64,000 bases of DNA, taken from the NCBI RefSeq assembly GCF_003287935.1, contig NZ_CP030287.1, positions 124,001 through 188,000 of the forward strand. Direction: 5' to 3'. Position numbers and translations under genes: made by a program. Shown here piece after piece: positions 1-8,979 of this stretch (position 1 is its first letter; the number at the start of each line of letters is the position of its first letter). The DNA comes from Streptomyces sp. ICC1. Lineage in GTDB: Bacteria > Actinomycetota > Actinomycetes > Streptomycetales > Streptomycetaceae. The notes under the pieces are model-generated. The model was not told the DNA's origin, did no database searches, and was given only the letters and a program-made list of their open reading frames with translations.

Positions 1-103
1 CGCACAGCAGCCGCGGGGCCTCCGGGTCGGGCATGGTCAGGGCGAGCGCGGCCGCGGAGTAGATGAGCGTGCGGTCGAGGTCACTGGCTACGAGGACGGT
101 CAC
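1..103 (-). CDS. HAD-family phosphatase, N-terminal fragment
   Basis: Only the first 34 codons are inside the window. They begin with GTG and read VTVLVASDLDRTLIYS, which contains the DxDxT nucleophile motif of HAD-superfamily phosphatases. The start overlaps the stop of the upstream phosphoribosyltransferase gene by 4 bases (GTGA), so the two are probably translationally coupled. HAD phosphatases of this kind are recurrent members of ter gene neighbourhoods, where they are predicted to act on a nucleotide- or sugar-phosphate-like product. The substrate is unknown and the gene continues past position 1. Confidence 0.8.
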   Translation of the reverse strand, partial: MTVLVASDLDRTLIYSAAALALTMPDPEAPRLLC

Positions 104-2655
104 TTGGCTGACACAGCCTTTCCGTCGGCGCCCGTGGCGCCGCGCGTGAAACGGGGGTGGATGAGGCCCACGCACGTGTAGGGAAGTCCGTCGACCTCCT
201 CCACCGGCACCCCGCGCTGCTGCGCGAGGAGTCGTACGTGGTCCAGGTCGGCCCCGGCGCCGCGCTGCGCGAGGATCTTCCACGGCACCCGGCGCAGCAG
301 GACCCGCGTGGTCTCGCCGACGCCCGGCTTGACGAGGTTCACGTCGTGGATCCCGTACTCCTCGCTGATGCGCTCGACCGCGGCCCAGCCCACCCAGGTC
401 GGCGTGCGGTCGGCGGCGAGGAGCTCCTTGACCTCGGCGTCCACGGCCTCGGCCACCTCCTCGAAGTGCGCGGCGACGGTGTCGACGAAGTCGACGGAGA
501 CGTCGGCTCCGGCGAGCTCGCGGTAGAACTTCGCGCCGTGGAAGTCGGCGGGACCGACCAGGTCTGACCTCAGAACCGTACGCGAGACCAGTCCGGAAAC
601 AGTGGAATTGAGACAGGCCGACGGGATCAGGAAGTCCTCGCGGGTTCCGTAGGTCTCCACGCAGGATCCGGGGTCTGCGAGGACCACGATCTCCGGGTTG
701 AAGCCCTCGAACTCGCCCAGGGCCTCGCGCAGCTCGCGGCTGATGGCGCCCTTGCCGGTCCACCCGTCGACGAAGACCACGTCGGCCGGATCGTGGTGGG
801 CGGCCAGCCAGCGCAGCGCGTTGGCGTCGATGCCGCGGCCGCGCACGATGGAGACGGCGTAGTGCGGCAGGTCGAGGCCGTGCCGGGCCCGGGCCCAGCG
901 CCGCATCAGGACCCCCACCGGGGTGCCGGCGCGGGCCAGGGAGACGAGGACGGGCGAGGGGCGGGGGTCCCTCCCATGCCGAAGGCTATGGGGGCGCTCG
1001 GCGAGGACGGTCTCGGTGACCACGCCGACCGCGCGGGCCATGCGGGCGGCGGAGGCGGTCAGCGCGCTCTGGTAGAGCCGCTGGTACTCCGGGGACGGCT
1101 GGTACTCGACGGGCAGGGACTCCGCGTAGTGGGCCCCGCCCGCCTGTATGGCCTCCTCGCGCTCCTCCGTCGGGGCTTCCAGCTCGACGTCGGAGAAGTC
1201 CTGGAGGAGCCAGCCGACGTCCTCGGCGGCGTACGAGGAGAAGGCTGGGCCGCGCAGCGGTTCGCGCCGGGGCTCGGTCATGGAGGGCTCCTGCGGTTCG
1301 GGGACGTACGACGGTATGACGGCCAGCAGGACGTGGCCGGTGTGCGGGGCGAGGGCCGCGAGGAGCCCGGCGCGGAGCTCGGGGGTGTCGCCGGCCGAGT
1401 CCACGACGGCGACGACGGCGTCGAAGGCGGCGCCCGCCACGTTGTACGCGTACCGGTCGCCCGGGCCGTCGGCGGGGGCGTCGTGGGCCGGGAAGACGAG
1501 GCGGGTGCGGATCGCGTAGCCGGGATCGTCGACGGCGAGCACCGGGGAGCGGGTGGTGGTGGAGAAGCGGACCTCGGCGGCCGCACCGGACGCCTCCAGG
1601 GCCTGCGCGAGGCGCAGCGGGGCGTACATCAGCTCCTCGTTGCCGAGTACGAGGACCCGTGCGGGGGCCGCGCCGAGCGCGGCCGTGAGCCGGTCCGCCA
1701 TGGCGGGCAGGGCCGCGTCCAGCGCTTCGCGGTGCGCGGGGGTGAAGCCGTGCCGTCCGCCGTCGGGTATCCCGGCCGGCCAGTCCAGGGCCACCGTGGT
1801 GACCCGCGGGTCGGCTGCCGGGGCGCCGCCCCGGACCCCGCTCCGCGAACTCCCCCGGACTCCGTCCAGCGGGACCCCCGGGAGGGGCCGGATCTCCTCG
1901 TACTCCTCCACCAGTGCCTGTCCCTTCTCCAGGACGCCCTCCGGGAGGGAGACCGTGCCGGAGGCGAGGGAGATCAGGTCCACCCGGGCGCCGAGGTCGG
2001 CGGCGAAGGCGGTGAGCCGGTCGCGGTCGGCCGGGGAGCGCATGTCGACGAGGGCGACGACGACGTAGTGGCCGCGCGGGTGGCGGGCGTGCAGGTCGCG
2101 GATGGTGTTCAGGACCGTGTTGCCGGTGGAGAACTCGTCGTCGACGAGGACCAGCGGGCCCGGGCCAGCCAGCAGCTCCGGGTCCTCGGGGAGCAGCAGG
2201 TGCGAGGTGGCGTGCGAGTGGGCCTCCTCGAAGCCGCCCGCGGGCTCCACGCCGGGCACGGGGCGGCGGGTGGAGTGCAGGTAGGGGGCGAGGCCGAGGC
2301 CGTCGGCGACGCAGTGGCCGAGCCCGGTCGCGGTCTCGGCGTAGCCGAGGACCACCGCCGAGGCGGCCCCCCGCTCGCCCAGCAGCTCCCGGACGCGCTC
2401 GCCGAGCCCGTACCCGGCGGCGTACACGGCGGCCGGGGACTGCGGGACGTGCTTGCCCAGCACCTGCGAGACCAGCAGGTGCGCCCGCTTGGGGTTGCGC
2501 CGCAGCGCGAGCCCGAGCAGCTCTTCGAGCCTCGGCCCGCCGGCCCCGGTGCCCGCCCCCTCCTCCAGGCTGACGCCCAGCCGGTCCGCGACCCAGGTTC
2601 CCGACCACACCGCTTCGATCTTCTTGCCCTTCCTCGCAGTCAACGGCCCGCTCAC
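100..2655 (-). CDS. Fused PRTase-TRSP-StiP-PELOTA protein of the ter module
   Basis: One open frame of 851 codons starts at a GTG that overlaps the aldolase stop by 4 bases (GTGA). Residues about 10-270 form an orotate-PRTase-like domain with the PRPP loop LVLVDDEFSTGN near residue 172. Residues about 290-455 match the TRSP domain that follows it in ter clusters. From about residue 459 (MTEPRREPL) the chain continues with no stop into a second PRTase-like StiP region (VDGWTGKGAI) and ends in a PELOTA-type RNA-binding domain over the last ~90 residues. In many genomes these halves are separate genes; here no stop separates them. They are thought to make a nucleoside-like metabolite linked to TerD proteins, which is inferred from gene neighbourhoods and not proved. 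Confidence 0.8.
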   Translation of the reverse strand: MSGPLTARKGKKIEAVWSGTWVADRLGVSLEEGAGTGAGGPRLEELLGLALRRNPKRAHLLVSQVLGKHVPQSPAAVYAAGYGLGERVRELLGERGAASAVVLGYAETATGLGHCVADGLGLAPYLHSTRRPVPGVEPAGGFEEAHSHATSHLLLPEDPELLAGPGPLVLVDDEFSTGNTVLNTIRDLHARHPRGHYVVVALVDMRSPADRDRLTAFAADLGARVDLISLASGTVSLPEGVLEKGQALVEEYEEIRPLPGVPLDGVRGSSRSGVRGGAPAADPRVTTVALDWPAGIPDGGRHGFTPAHREALDAALPAMADRLTAALGAAPARVLVLGNEELMYAPLRLAQALEASGAAAEVRFSTTTRSPVLAVDDPGYAIRTRLVFPAHDAPADGPGDRYAYNVAGAAFDAVVAVVDSAGDTPELRAGLLAALAPHTGHVLLAVIPSYVPEPQEPSMTEPRREPLRGPAFSSYAAEDVGWLLQDFSDVELEAPTEEREEAIQAGGAHYAESLPVEYQPSPEYQRLYQSALTASAARMARAVGVVTETVLAERPHSLRHGRDPRPSPVLVSLARAGTPVGVLMRRWARARHGLDLPHYAVSIVRGRGIDANALRWLAAHHDPADVVFVDGWTGKGAISRELREALGEFEGFNPEIVVLADPGSCVETYGTREDFLIPSACLNSTVSGLVSRTVLRSDLVGPADFHGAKFYRELAGADVSVDFVDTVAAHFEEVAEAVDAEVKELLAADRTPTWVGWAAVERISEEYGIHDVNLVKPGVGETTRVLLRRVPWKILAQRGAGADLDHVRLLAQQRGVPVEEVDGLPYTCVGLIHPRFTRGATGADGKAVSAK
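964..996. repeat. Short palindromic insertion inside the PRTase/StiP frame
   Basis: The core CCCATGCCGAAGGCTATGGG folds into a hairpin: CCCAT pairs with ATGGG and GCC with GGC, with a GAA loop and one bulged T. It lies in frame near residue 557 of the fused protein and encodes a PHSLRHGRD-like linker just before the second PRTase core. It looks like a mobile palindromic unit tolerated in a surface loop. Confidence 0.5.
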
Positions 2656-3818
2656 ACCTGGAGCCCGGCCGTGAGGAGATCGACGAAGCCGACCTCCTCC
2701 TTCGCCACACCGAAGACCTCGGCGCGCAGCATGGTGCGCTCGGCCCAGGCCCGGTGGGGCTTCACCTCGTTCATCTTGTTCGTGTAGGCGGAACGCATCA
2801 CTCCGCCGCCTCCGCGCTCGGGTCGGAGGATGTCTTGAGCATCGCTGAACTCCTCGTGCGACACCACCGAGAGCGCGTGGACCGGGGTGACGTGGGCGGG
2901 GTGGATGCAGGTCTTGCCCAGCAGCCCGTTGGCCCGGTCCAGCTCGATCTCGCGCAGCAGCCCGTCCAGGTCGTGCTCGATCAGCGCGGTGCGCAGCTCC
3001 TCGACGCCCTCCTCCAGGAAGGGGCTGCGGCGCAGCTGCGGCTTGAAGAGGCGCTGCTGGCTGCGGAAGTACTCCCACACCGGGCCGGTGACCGTGAAGC
3101 CGGTGCCGTCGGCGCGGCTGAGCACGTTGACCACGTCGGCGATGACGCCCGCGACGATCTGGACGTCGTAGGCGGTCATGTCGGGGGTGCGGCGCAGACC
3201 GTACGCGGAGCAGAAGTCGGTCACTCCCAGCCGCAGCGCGAGCACCCGCTCGCGGTACTTGTTGACCGTGCGGGAGATCCCGGCGAGGGCCTCGACGCGG
3301 GTCTCCAGGTGCAGCAGCTCCGGGGTCTCCAGGACGGGCATCGCGTACAGCCGGGACTGTCCGCTCGCCGCCTCCGCCTCCGCGACGGCTTCGAGGAAGG
3401 CGATCCCGCGTGTTTCGGTGAATTTCGGGAGTACGAATCCGGCCAGTCTCGCTGCCGAGCCGCCGAGCCGGTGCACGAGATCGGGGATCTGCTCGGGCGT
3501 GCGGACGCGGATGAAGAGCAGCGGGAGCTCCGCCGGGTCCTCGTCGAGGGCGGCGAACTGCCGGACGAGGTTCTCCTCGCCCCCCACGACATCGGCGTCG
3601 CTGATGGAATCCTCCAGGCAGAGGACCATGGAGACGACTCCGCGGCCGGCCTGCTTGCGGATGTCCCGTGCGAGCTGGGTCCGGGTGGCCGGACTGTAGA
3701 GGGTGGCCCCCAGGGCGGCCGCGAGCGTGCGTGCGGGGGAGGCGGCGGTGAACTCTGCCGGCTCCTGGTGGAAGAGGTCCTTTCGGACTGTGGGCGAGAT
3801 GTGCCCGAAATGACGCAT
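2652..3818 (-). CDS. HpcH/HpaI aldolase / citrate-lyase beta-like protein (ter module)
   Basis: This 388-residue protein has the TIM-barrel signature of the HpcH/HpaI (citrate lyase beta, malyl-CoA lyase) superfamily. VVSMVLCLEDSISD carries the acidic metal-site residue, and LFIRVRTPEQI and LRLGVTDFCSAYGLRR lie further on. It starts at ATG behind a GGGGGAA ribosome site and is the first gene of a three-gene minus-strand run; its stop overlaps the start of the PRTase fusion. It likely performs a C-C bond-forming or cleaving step in the predicted ter-associated biosynthetic pathway. The substrate cannot be read from sequence. A divergent TerD gene starts 184 bases upstream, so the intervening stretch probably carries both promoters. 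Confidence 0.85.
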   Translation of the reverse strand: MRHFGHISPTVRKDLFHQEPAEFTAASPARTLAAALGATLYSPATRTQLARDIRKQAGRGVVSMVLCLEDSISDADVVGGEENLVRQFAALDEDPAELPLLFIRVRTPEQIPDLVHRLGGSAARLAGFVLPKFTETRGIAFLEAVAEAEAASGQSRLYAMPVLETPELLHLETRVEALAGISRTVNKYRERVLALRLGVTDFCSAYGLRRTPDMTAYDVQIVAGVIADVVNVLSRADGTGFTVTGPVWEYFRSQQRLFKPQLRRSPFLEEGVEELRTALIEHDLDGLLREIELDRANGLLGKTCIHPAHVTPVHALSVVSHEEFSDAQDILRPERGGGGVMRSAYTNKMNEVKPHRAWAERTMLRAEVFGVAKEEVGFVDLLTAGLQV

Positions 3819-4002
3819 GTGCTTCCCCCGTACTGCCTCGGCGGCCCAACTGGCGTGGCCGGTAATAGTACGTACGAATGAGATTCAAGAGTTCCTCAAG
3901 CACATGAAATCGAGGTAACCCTCTTGCACCATGCCCAGGACTCGCGGTCGGGACAAGGTCTCCGGGGGGCCGCATTGTCCCGGTCGTGCCCGGGAGTGCA
4001 GG

Positions 4003-4752
4003 ATGGCCGTCATGACGCACGCGATGCAGAAGGGCTCGAACATCCCGGTGACCGCCGCGGCGGTCCGGGCGGTGCTGCGCTGGACCGGTGGGCCCGATGT
4101 GCCGGACGTGGACGCCTCCGCGCTGCTCGTGGGCCCGGACGGGCGGGTGCGCTCGGACGAGGACTTCGTCTTCTACAACCAGCCCCGGCACCCTTCGGGG
4201 GCCGTCTGGCGGCTCGGCAAGAAGCAGCTCGGCGACGGGATCACCGACGCCGTCCAGGCGGACCTGCGGGCCGTCACCCCGCTCGTGGACCGGATCCTGG
4301 TCGTCGCCTCCGCCGAGGACGTGCCCTTCCAGCGCGTCCATGACCTGCGGATCCTCCTCTACGACGCCACCGCGACCGGCGGCTCCGAACCGCTGGCCTT
4401 CTTCGACGTGCGGCCCGAGACCGGCGCCGAGACGGCGCTGATCTGCGGCGAGCTGTACCGGCGGGGCGAGGGGTGGAAGTTCCGGGCGCTCGGCGAGGGC
4501 TACTCCAACGGGCTGGTCGGGCTGGCCACCGACCACGGGATCTCCGTGGACGAGGGCACCGCCGACGCCCCCGACGCCCCGGCCGGCCAGGCGGCCGCCC
4601 CGGTGGCGCCCGCGCCGCCCACACAGGCCCTGCCGGACGCGCAGCCCGCCTACGGGTACCCGCAGCCGGTGTCGCCCGTGCCGGTGCCCGCTCCGGGCGG
4701 GGATCCGGCCTTCCGGCTGCCCGTGCAGGGTCCGCAGTTCATCCGCCGGTGA
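4003..4752 (+). CDS. TerD-family protein with Pro/Ala-rich tail
   Basis: The first ~185 residues have the TerD fold: KGSNIPV near the start, then [14 protein letters not shown] and DEDFVFYN, and [17 protein letters not shown] at the end of the domain. TerD domains bind calcium through Asp-rich loops. The last ~60 residues are low-complexity Pro/Ala/Gln ending in GPQFIRR. The start at 4003 has GGGAG 6 bases upstream; the ATG at 4012 (MTHAMQKG) is an equally reasonable start. It runs divergently from the aldolase gene and convergently to the TerA-like gene. The 16 bases around the stop codon are repeated 26 bases further on. Confidence 0.88.
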   Translation: MAVMTHAMQKGSNIPVTAAAVRAVLRWTGGPDVPDVDASALLVGPDGRVRSDEDFVFYNQPRHPSGAVWRLGKKQLGDGITDAVQADLRAVTPLVDRILVVASAEDVPFQRVHDLRILLYDATATGGSEPLAFFDVRPETGAETALICGELYRRGEGWKFRALGEGYSNGLVGLATDHGISVDEGTADAPDAPAGQAAAPVAPAPPTQALPDAQPAYGYPQPVSPVPVPAPGGDPAFRLPVQGPQFIRR

Positions 4753-4817
4753 GCACGCGCCGCGTCATCCGCCGGTGAGCGCGCGAGCGGGCGCGCGCCG
4801 CCCGCCGGCCGCGCGCC

Positions 4818-5561
4818 TCACCGGCTGGACGTCTTGTAGCCCCGGCCCCACTGGAGGCCCCACCCGTACAGGCGGTCGAGCTCGGCCTGGAACCCGTAGA
4901 CGAACTTGACCTCGCGGCGCACGATCAGCTCGCCCTTGATGTTCTCCATGGAGACCACGGCGCAGGAGCGGGCCTGCGGGTGGCGCTCCTCCAGCGGGAT
5001 CTCGATGCGCGGCCCGGTGATCGGGTAGAGGGTGACCATGGCGTGCGTCCGGTCGAAGGCCGGGGTCTGGTCGTAGATGTAGACGAAGACCAGCAGCCGC
5101 TTGATGTCCTCCGCGTGGTCGAGGTTGACGAAGATCGTCTCGCCGGAGGGCGCCCCGAACCGGTCGTCGCCGCTCAGCTTCACGTAGGGCGGGCTGTTGA
5201 TGTCGCCGTGCAGGTTGCCCAGCGGCTGGACGACGCCGCGGGTGCCGTCGGTGAGCTCGTAGAGGCAGCCGATGTCGAGGTCGACGTTGACCATGCCCTG
5301 GGTGTGCGCCTGCACCATGTCGGGTTTGAACAGTTTGAACGGATGCCGGAAGAGCTGTCCGCTCTGGCCGGCCGCGCGGCCGCCTATGTCCGAGGTCCGC
5401 ATCCGCCAGGACAGGTTGACGCGCAGGTTTCCGTGCACCGCCCCCTGCTTGGTGAGCGACACCGTCGGATGGCGTTTGGTCAGCTCGATGGCGTTCGACG
5501 AGGCGCTGCCCGACTGGAAGTGCACACCGCGGTTGCCCCTGATGCCGTCGAAGAATCCCAT
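4818..5561 (-). CDS. TerA-like / TerD-superfamily tellurium resistance protein
   Basis: The 247-residue protein belongs to the TerA/TerD superfamily. [20 protein letters not shown] and [18 protein letters not shown] match the conserved core, and the chain ends in [17 protein letters not shown]. The N-terminal MGFFDGIRG is short and there is no signal peptide, so it is probably cytosolic or membrane-associated. It is the last gene of the minus-strand run terD-terD-terC-this gene, lying 157 bases after the TerC-like gene. It probably acts with the TerC-like membrane protein in a metal-sensing surface complex; this follows from the family and not from the sequence itself. Confidence 0.8.
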   Translation of the reverse strand: MGFFDGIRGNRGVHFQSGSASSNAIELTKRHPTVSLTKQGAVHGNLRVNLSWRMRTSDIGGRAAGQSGQLFRHPFKLFKPDMVQAHTQGMVNVDLDIGCLYELTDGTRGVVQPLGNLHGDINSPPYVKLSGDDRFGAPSGETIFVNLDHAEDIKRLLVFVYIYDQTPAFDRTHAMVTLYPITGPRIEIPLEERHPQARSCAVVSMENIKGELIVRREVKFVYGFQAELDRLYGWGLQWGRGYKTSSR

Positions 5562-5590
5562 TCCCTCAACCCCCCTGATCCCCTGGTCCG

Positions 5591-5614
5591 CTGGTTGCCT
5601 GGTTGCCTGGTTGC
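5591..5614. repeat. 8-bp tandem repeat, three units
   Basis: CTGGTTGC is repeated three times head to tail in the spacer between the TerC-like and TerA-like genes, followed by degenerate copies. It has no evident coding or hairpin role. Confidence 0.7.
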
Positions 5615-5718
5615 CCGGTCCCCTGGCTGCCCGCCGGCATGCGCGGGCGGGGCGGCCCGGTGGGTCCGTGGACCCTCCGGACCGCCCCGCACTTGAGCGT
5701 TCCGCATTACCGCCGTGA

Positions 5719-6840
5719 TCATGCCTCGGCGGTGGAACCCTCCAGTTCCAGGCGCTTGTTGCGGCGCACCGAGGACCAGAAGGACCAGCCGATCAGCACG
5801 ACGCCGACGAGACCGGTGATGACCTCGTTGATCTCGTGCTGGATGGTGACGAGCAGGATGACGGCGAGCGCGCCGATGGCGTAGTGCGCGCCGTGCTCCA
5901 GGTAGACGTAGTCGTCGAGGGTGCCCTGGCGGACCAGGTAGACCGTGAGCGACCGGACGTACATGGCACCGATGCCGAGGCCCAGGGCCATGAGGACGAT
6001 GTCGTTGGTGATGGCGAAGGCGCCGATGACCCCGTCGAAGGAGAAGGAGGCGTCGAGGACTTCGAGGTAGAGGAACATGAAGAACGCGGCCTTGCCGGCC
6101 ATGGCGATGGCCGTGACCGGCTTGCCGGACTTCTTGGCCGCCTCTTCCGCCTCGTGCTCGGCCTCTTCCTCTTCTTCGAGCTTGTTCTCGAAGTAGCCGG
6201 AGAGACCGCCGACGACCATGTAGGTGATCAGGCCGAGGACACCCGAGATCAGGACGGTCTGCGCCTTGTCCACGTGGGCGCCACCGTGCTGGTGGGCCTG
6301 GGTGGCGAAGGTCATGGCCGTGATGACCAGGATGATCAGCGCGATGCACGCCGACAGCATGTCGATCTTGCCGAGCTTCGCGAGCGGACGCTCGAGCCAG
6401 GCGAGCCACTTGATGTCACGGTCCTCGAAGATGAAGTCGAGGAAGATCATCAGCAGGAACATGCCACCGAAGGCGGCGATGGACGGGTGAGCGTCCGTGA
6501 CCAGCTCCTGGTACCGGTTCTTGTCGGTAAGGGCCAGGTTGACGGCGTCGATGGGCCCGATCTTGGCGCTGATCGCGACGATGACGACAGGGAAGACCAG
6601 TCGCATGCCGAAGACCGCGATCAGAACGCCGATGGTGAGGAAGATCTTCTGCCAGAAGGCATTCATCTTCTTCAGGATTCCGGCGTTGACCACCGCGTTG
6701 TCGAAGGACAGCGAGATCTCGAGGATCGACAGGATCGCGACGATCCCGAAGGCCTCCCAGCTCCCGTAGAACAGCGCCGCAACCAGTCCGAGCGCAGTGA
6801 TTGCGAACGACCAGCCGAAGGTTTTCAGAACCACTGGCAT
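5719..6840 (-). CDS. TerC-superfamily integral membrane protein (DUF475)
   Basis: This 373-residue polytopic protein has the TerC/DUF475 signature ILEISLSFDNAVVNAGIL in an early helix and a second matching element LDASFSFDGVIGAFAI. The paired acidic SxDN/SFDG motifs in helices are thought to form a metal site. A charged loop EEEEEAEHEAEEAAKK separates the two halves. About nine hydrophobic segments are visible. It starts 19 bases after the stop of the upstream terD gene, so they form an operon. No strong ribosome site precedes the ATG, so coupling to terD translation is likely. The probable role is metal export or metal-dependent envelope function. Confidence 0.88.
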   Translation of the reverse strand: MPVVLKTFGWSFAITALGLVAALFYGSWEAFGIVAILSILEISLSFDNAVVNAGILKKMNAFWQKIFLTIGVLIAVFGMRLVFPVVIVAISAKIGPIDAVNLALTDKNRYQELVTDAHPSIAAFGGMFLLMIFLDFIFEDRDIKWLAWLERPLAKLGKIDMLSACIALIILVITAMTFATQAHQHGGAHVDKAQTVLISGVLGLITYMVVGGLSGYFENKLEEEEEAEHEAEEAAKKSGKPVTAIAMAGKAAFFMFLYLEVLDASFSFDGVIGAFAITNDIVLMALGLGIGAMYVRSLTVYLVRQGTLDDYVYLEHGAHYAIGALAVILLVTIQHEINEVITGLVGVVLIGWSFWSSVRRNKRLELEGSTAEA

Positions 6841-6859
6841 CCCATCGTCTTGTACGGCT

Positions 6860-7435
6860 TTACGAAACGTTGACCCCGAAGTCTAGAGCGATGCCGCGGA
6901 GCCCCGACGCGTACCCCTGCCCCACTGCGCGGAACTTCCATTCGCCGCCGTACCGGTAGACCTCGCCGAAGATCATCGCGGTCTCGCTGGAGGCGTCCTC
7001 GGAGAGGTCGTAGCGCGCCAACTCCTGGCCGTCCGCCTCGTTGACCACGCGGATGAACGCGTTGCTGACCTGGCCGAAGCTCTGCCGGCGGGAGTCCGCG
7101 TCGTGAATGGAGACCGGAAAGACGATCTTGTCCACGGACTCCGGCACCTTGGTGAGGTCGATGATGATCGACTCGTCGTCACCGTCACCCTCGCCGGTGA
7201 GGTTGTCCCCCGTGTGTTCGACGGAGCCCTCGGGGCTCTTCAGGTTGTTGTAGAAGACGAAGTAGTCGTCGCCGAGCACCCGGCCGCTGTTGCACAGCAG
7301 CGCGCTCGCGTCGAGGTCGAAGTCGGCTCCCGTGGTCGAGCGCGCGTCCCATCCGAGGCCGATCAGAACCCGGGTGAGGTTCGGTGCAGCCTTGGAGAGG
7401 GAGACATTGCCCCCCTTGGCGAGTGTGACGCCCAT
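6860..7435 (-). CDS. terD: TerD-family tellurium/stress resistance protein, copy 1
   Basis: This 191-residue single TerD domain begins [20 protein letters not shown]. It holds the calcium-binding acidic motifs [22 protein letters not shown] and [13 protein letters not shown], and ends [17 protein letters not shown]. The ATG has GGAGG 8 bases upstream. It is about 70% like the neighbouring terD copy, so the pair arose by duplication. It lies 19 bases before the TerC-like gene and 150 bases after the other copy, from which a strong hairpin separates it. Confidence 0.93.
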   Translation of the reverse strand: MGVTLAKGGNVSLSKAAPNLTRVLIGLGWDARSTTGADFDLDASALLCNSGRVLGDDYFVFYNNLKSPEGSVEHTGDNLTGEGDGDDESIIIDLTKVPESVDKIVFPVSIHDADSRRQSFGQVSNAFIRVVNEADGQELARYDLSEDASSETAMIFGEVYRYGGEWKFRAVGQGYASGLRGIALDFGVNVS

Positions 7436-7506
7436 GTTGTGGTCCTCCCCGGACAACGGTGTGACGAGACGGTACGGCGGGTGCTGCGGGTACGGCGGTA
7501 AAGCCG

Positions 7507-7541
7507 GTCCGGCGCCGTACACACAGTGCACGGCGCCGGAC
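7507..7541. terminator. Hairpin between the two terD genes
   Basis: A perfect 12-bp stem (GTCCGGCGCCGT with its complement) closes an 11-base loop. It lies between the terD copies and may terminate or attenuate transcription from the upstream copy, giving unequal expression of the duplicates. Confidence 0.55.
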
Positions 7542-7585
7542 GGGGTGAAGAGGCTCGCTCTGACGGATCAGGCCGGCCCAAGGCC

Positions 7586-8161
7586 TCAGACGTTGACGCC
7601 GAAGTCCTGCGCGATGCCGCGCAGGCCGGAGGCGTAGCCCTGGCCGATGGCGCGGAACTTCCACTCGGCGCCGTTGCGGTAGAGCTCGCCGAAGACCATG
7701 GCGGTCTCCGTCGAGGCGTCCTCCGACAGGTCGTAGCGGGCGAGCTCGGCGTTGTCGGCCTGGTTCACGACGCGGATGTACGCGTTGCGGACCTGGCCGA
7801 AGCTCTGCTGGCGGCTCTCGGCCTCGTAGATCGAGACCGGGAAGACGATCTTGGCCACGTCGGCGGGGACGCCGGCGAGGTTGACCTTGATCGCTTCGTC
7901 GTCGCCTTCGCCCTCACCGGTGGTGTTGTCACCGGTGTGCTCGACGGAACCGTCCGGGCTCTTCAGGTTGTTGAAGAACACGAAGTTCGCGTCGCTGGCG
8001 ACCTTGCCCTGGTCGTTGGTCAGGATCGCGCTGGCGTCGAGGTCGAAGTCGACACCGGTGGTGGTGCGAGCGTCCCAGCCCAGACCGACGATGACCGCCG
8101 TCAGGTTCGGCGCGGCCTTGGTCAGCGAGACGTTGCCGCCCTTGCTGAGGCTGACTCCCAC
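7586..8161 (-). CDS. terD: TerD-family tellurium/stress resistance protein, copy 2
   Basis: This 191-residue TerD domain starts at GTG ([20 protein letters not shown]) with GGAGG 4-5 bases upstream. The acidic calcium motifs [22 protein letters not shown] and [13 protein letters not shown] are intact. It is the first gene of the minus-strand ter run and the closest relative of the next gene downstream. The 187-base spacer upstream of it carries two families of 8-bp tandem repeats and presumably the operon promoter. Confidence 0.93.
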   Translation of the reverse strand: MGVSLSKGGNVSLTKAAPNLTAVIVGLGWDARTTTGVDFDLDASAILTNDQGKVASDANFVFFNNLKSPDGSVEHTGDNTTGEGEGDDEAIKVNLAGVPADVAKIVFPVSIYEAESRQQSFGQVRNAYIRVVNQADNAELARYDLSEDASTETAMVFGELYRNGAEWKFRAIGQGYASGLRGIAQDFGVNV

Positions 8162-8270
8162 GGGTCCTCCATAAGGTTTTTGTGTGGGGCGGGGCCCCGT
8201 CGTGCGGTTTCTACCGGATCAACGTTTCGATCCTAGTGACGGGTTCCCGCCTGTACGGGCTTATTCGAAG

Positions 8271-8326
8271 CGGACAGGCGGACAGGCGGACAGGCGGACG
8301 TGCAACCGTGCGACCGTGCGACCGTG
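8271..8326. repeat. Two adjoining 8-bp tandem repeat tracts
   Basis: CGGACAGG is repeated three times, followed directly by TGCGACCG-type units (one degenerate, two exact). The tracts lie between the peroxiredoxin stop and the terD start. Confidence 0.65.
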
Positions 8327-8348
8327 CCCATGAGCCTGCGGCACGCAC

Positions 8349-8807
8349 TCAGAGGCTGTCGAGGGCCTTGATGTACTCGTTCAGGTCACGCGCGTCGGGC
8401 AGCCCGTTGACGACGCTCCAGCGCACGATGCCGTCCTTGTCGATGACGAAGGTGCCGCGGACCGCGCAGCCCTTGTCCTCGTCGAAGACGCCGTAGGCGC
8501 GGGAGGTCTCGCCGTGCGGCCAGAAGTCCGACAGGAGCGGGTACTCCAGGCCCTCCTGCTCGCCGAAGACGCGCAGGGTGGGCACGGAGTCGTTGGAGAC
8601 CGCGAGGAGCTGCACGTCGGCGTTCTGGAAGCGCGGGAGCTGGTCCCGCAGCTCGCACAGCTCGCCGGTGCAGACACCGGTGAAGGCGAACGGGTAGAAG
8701 AGCAGCACCACGGCCTTCTCCCCGCGGAAGTCGGAGAGCCGCACGGTGGCGCCGTGGTTGTCCTTGAGCTCGAAGTCCGGGGCCTTGCTGCCGACCTCGA
8801 TCGCCAT
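8349..8807 (-). CDS. ahpE: AhpE-type peroxiredoxin
   Basis: The 152-residue thioredoxin-fold peroxidase carries the peroxidatic motif PFAFTGVCTGELCELRD and the AhpE-typical YPLLSDFWPHGETSRAYGVF and GTFVIDKDGIV. It reduces hydroperoxides in the cytosol. Unlike the mycobacterial one-Cys AhpE as I remember it, a second Cys lies six residues after the peroxidatic Cys (CTGELC), which could allow an intramolecular disulfide. The start at MAIEVGSK is chosen because AAGGGA lies 8 bases upstream; the ATG three codons earlier has no space for a ribosome site. The gene order with DUF3052 and aceE is conserved in actinobacteria. Confidence 0.92.
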   Translation of the reverse strand: MAIEVGSKAPDFELKDNHGATVRLSDFRGEKAVVLLFYPFAFTGVCTGELCELRDQLPRFQNADVQLLAVSNDSVPTLRVFGEQEGLEYPLLSDFWPHGETSRAYGVFDEDKGCAVRGTFVIDKDGIVRWSVVNGLPDARDLNEYIKALDSL

Positions 8808-8911
8808 CTGTCGCATCCCTTCGGTCCCGCAGCCCCGCGTTGGGCTGTCCGGGTGATCTCAGCTTATGGGTCCGCCGCGCTCGCGGCGGTGGCCGCGGCC
8901 GCCGCCGAACG

Positions 8912-8956
8912 CACACACCCCGCCGGCCGGGATGATTCCGGCAGGCGGGGTGTGTG
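8912..8956. terminator. Terminator after the DUF3052 gene
   Basis: CACACACCCCGCC pairs perfectly with GGCGGGGTGTGTG, with a shorter CCGG stem in the loop. It lies 23 bases past the stop of the minus-strand DUF3052 gene. Confidence 0.75.
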
Positions 8957-8979
8957 TCCGCTTGGCTGCGGGGCGCGGC

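Noticed and set aside
793..2787. Long plus-strand ORF of over 600 codons opposite the PRTase gene
   Set aside because: It is an antisense shadow caused by high GC in third positions; its translation is low-complexity with no domain and the minus strand has a clear protein family.
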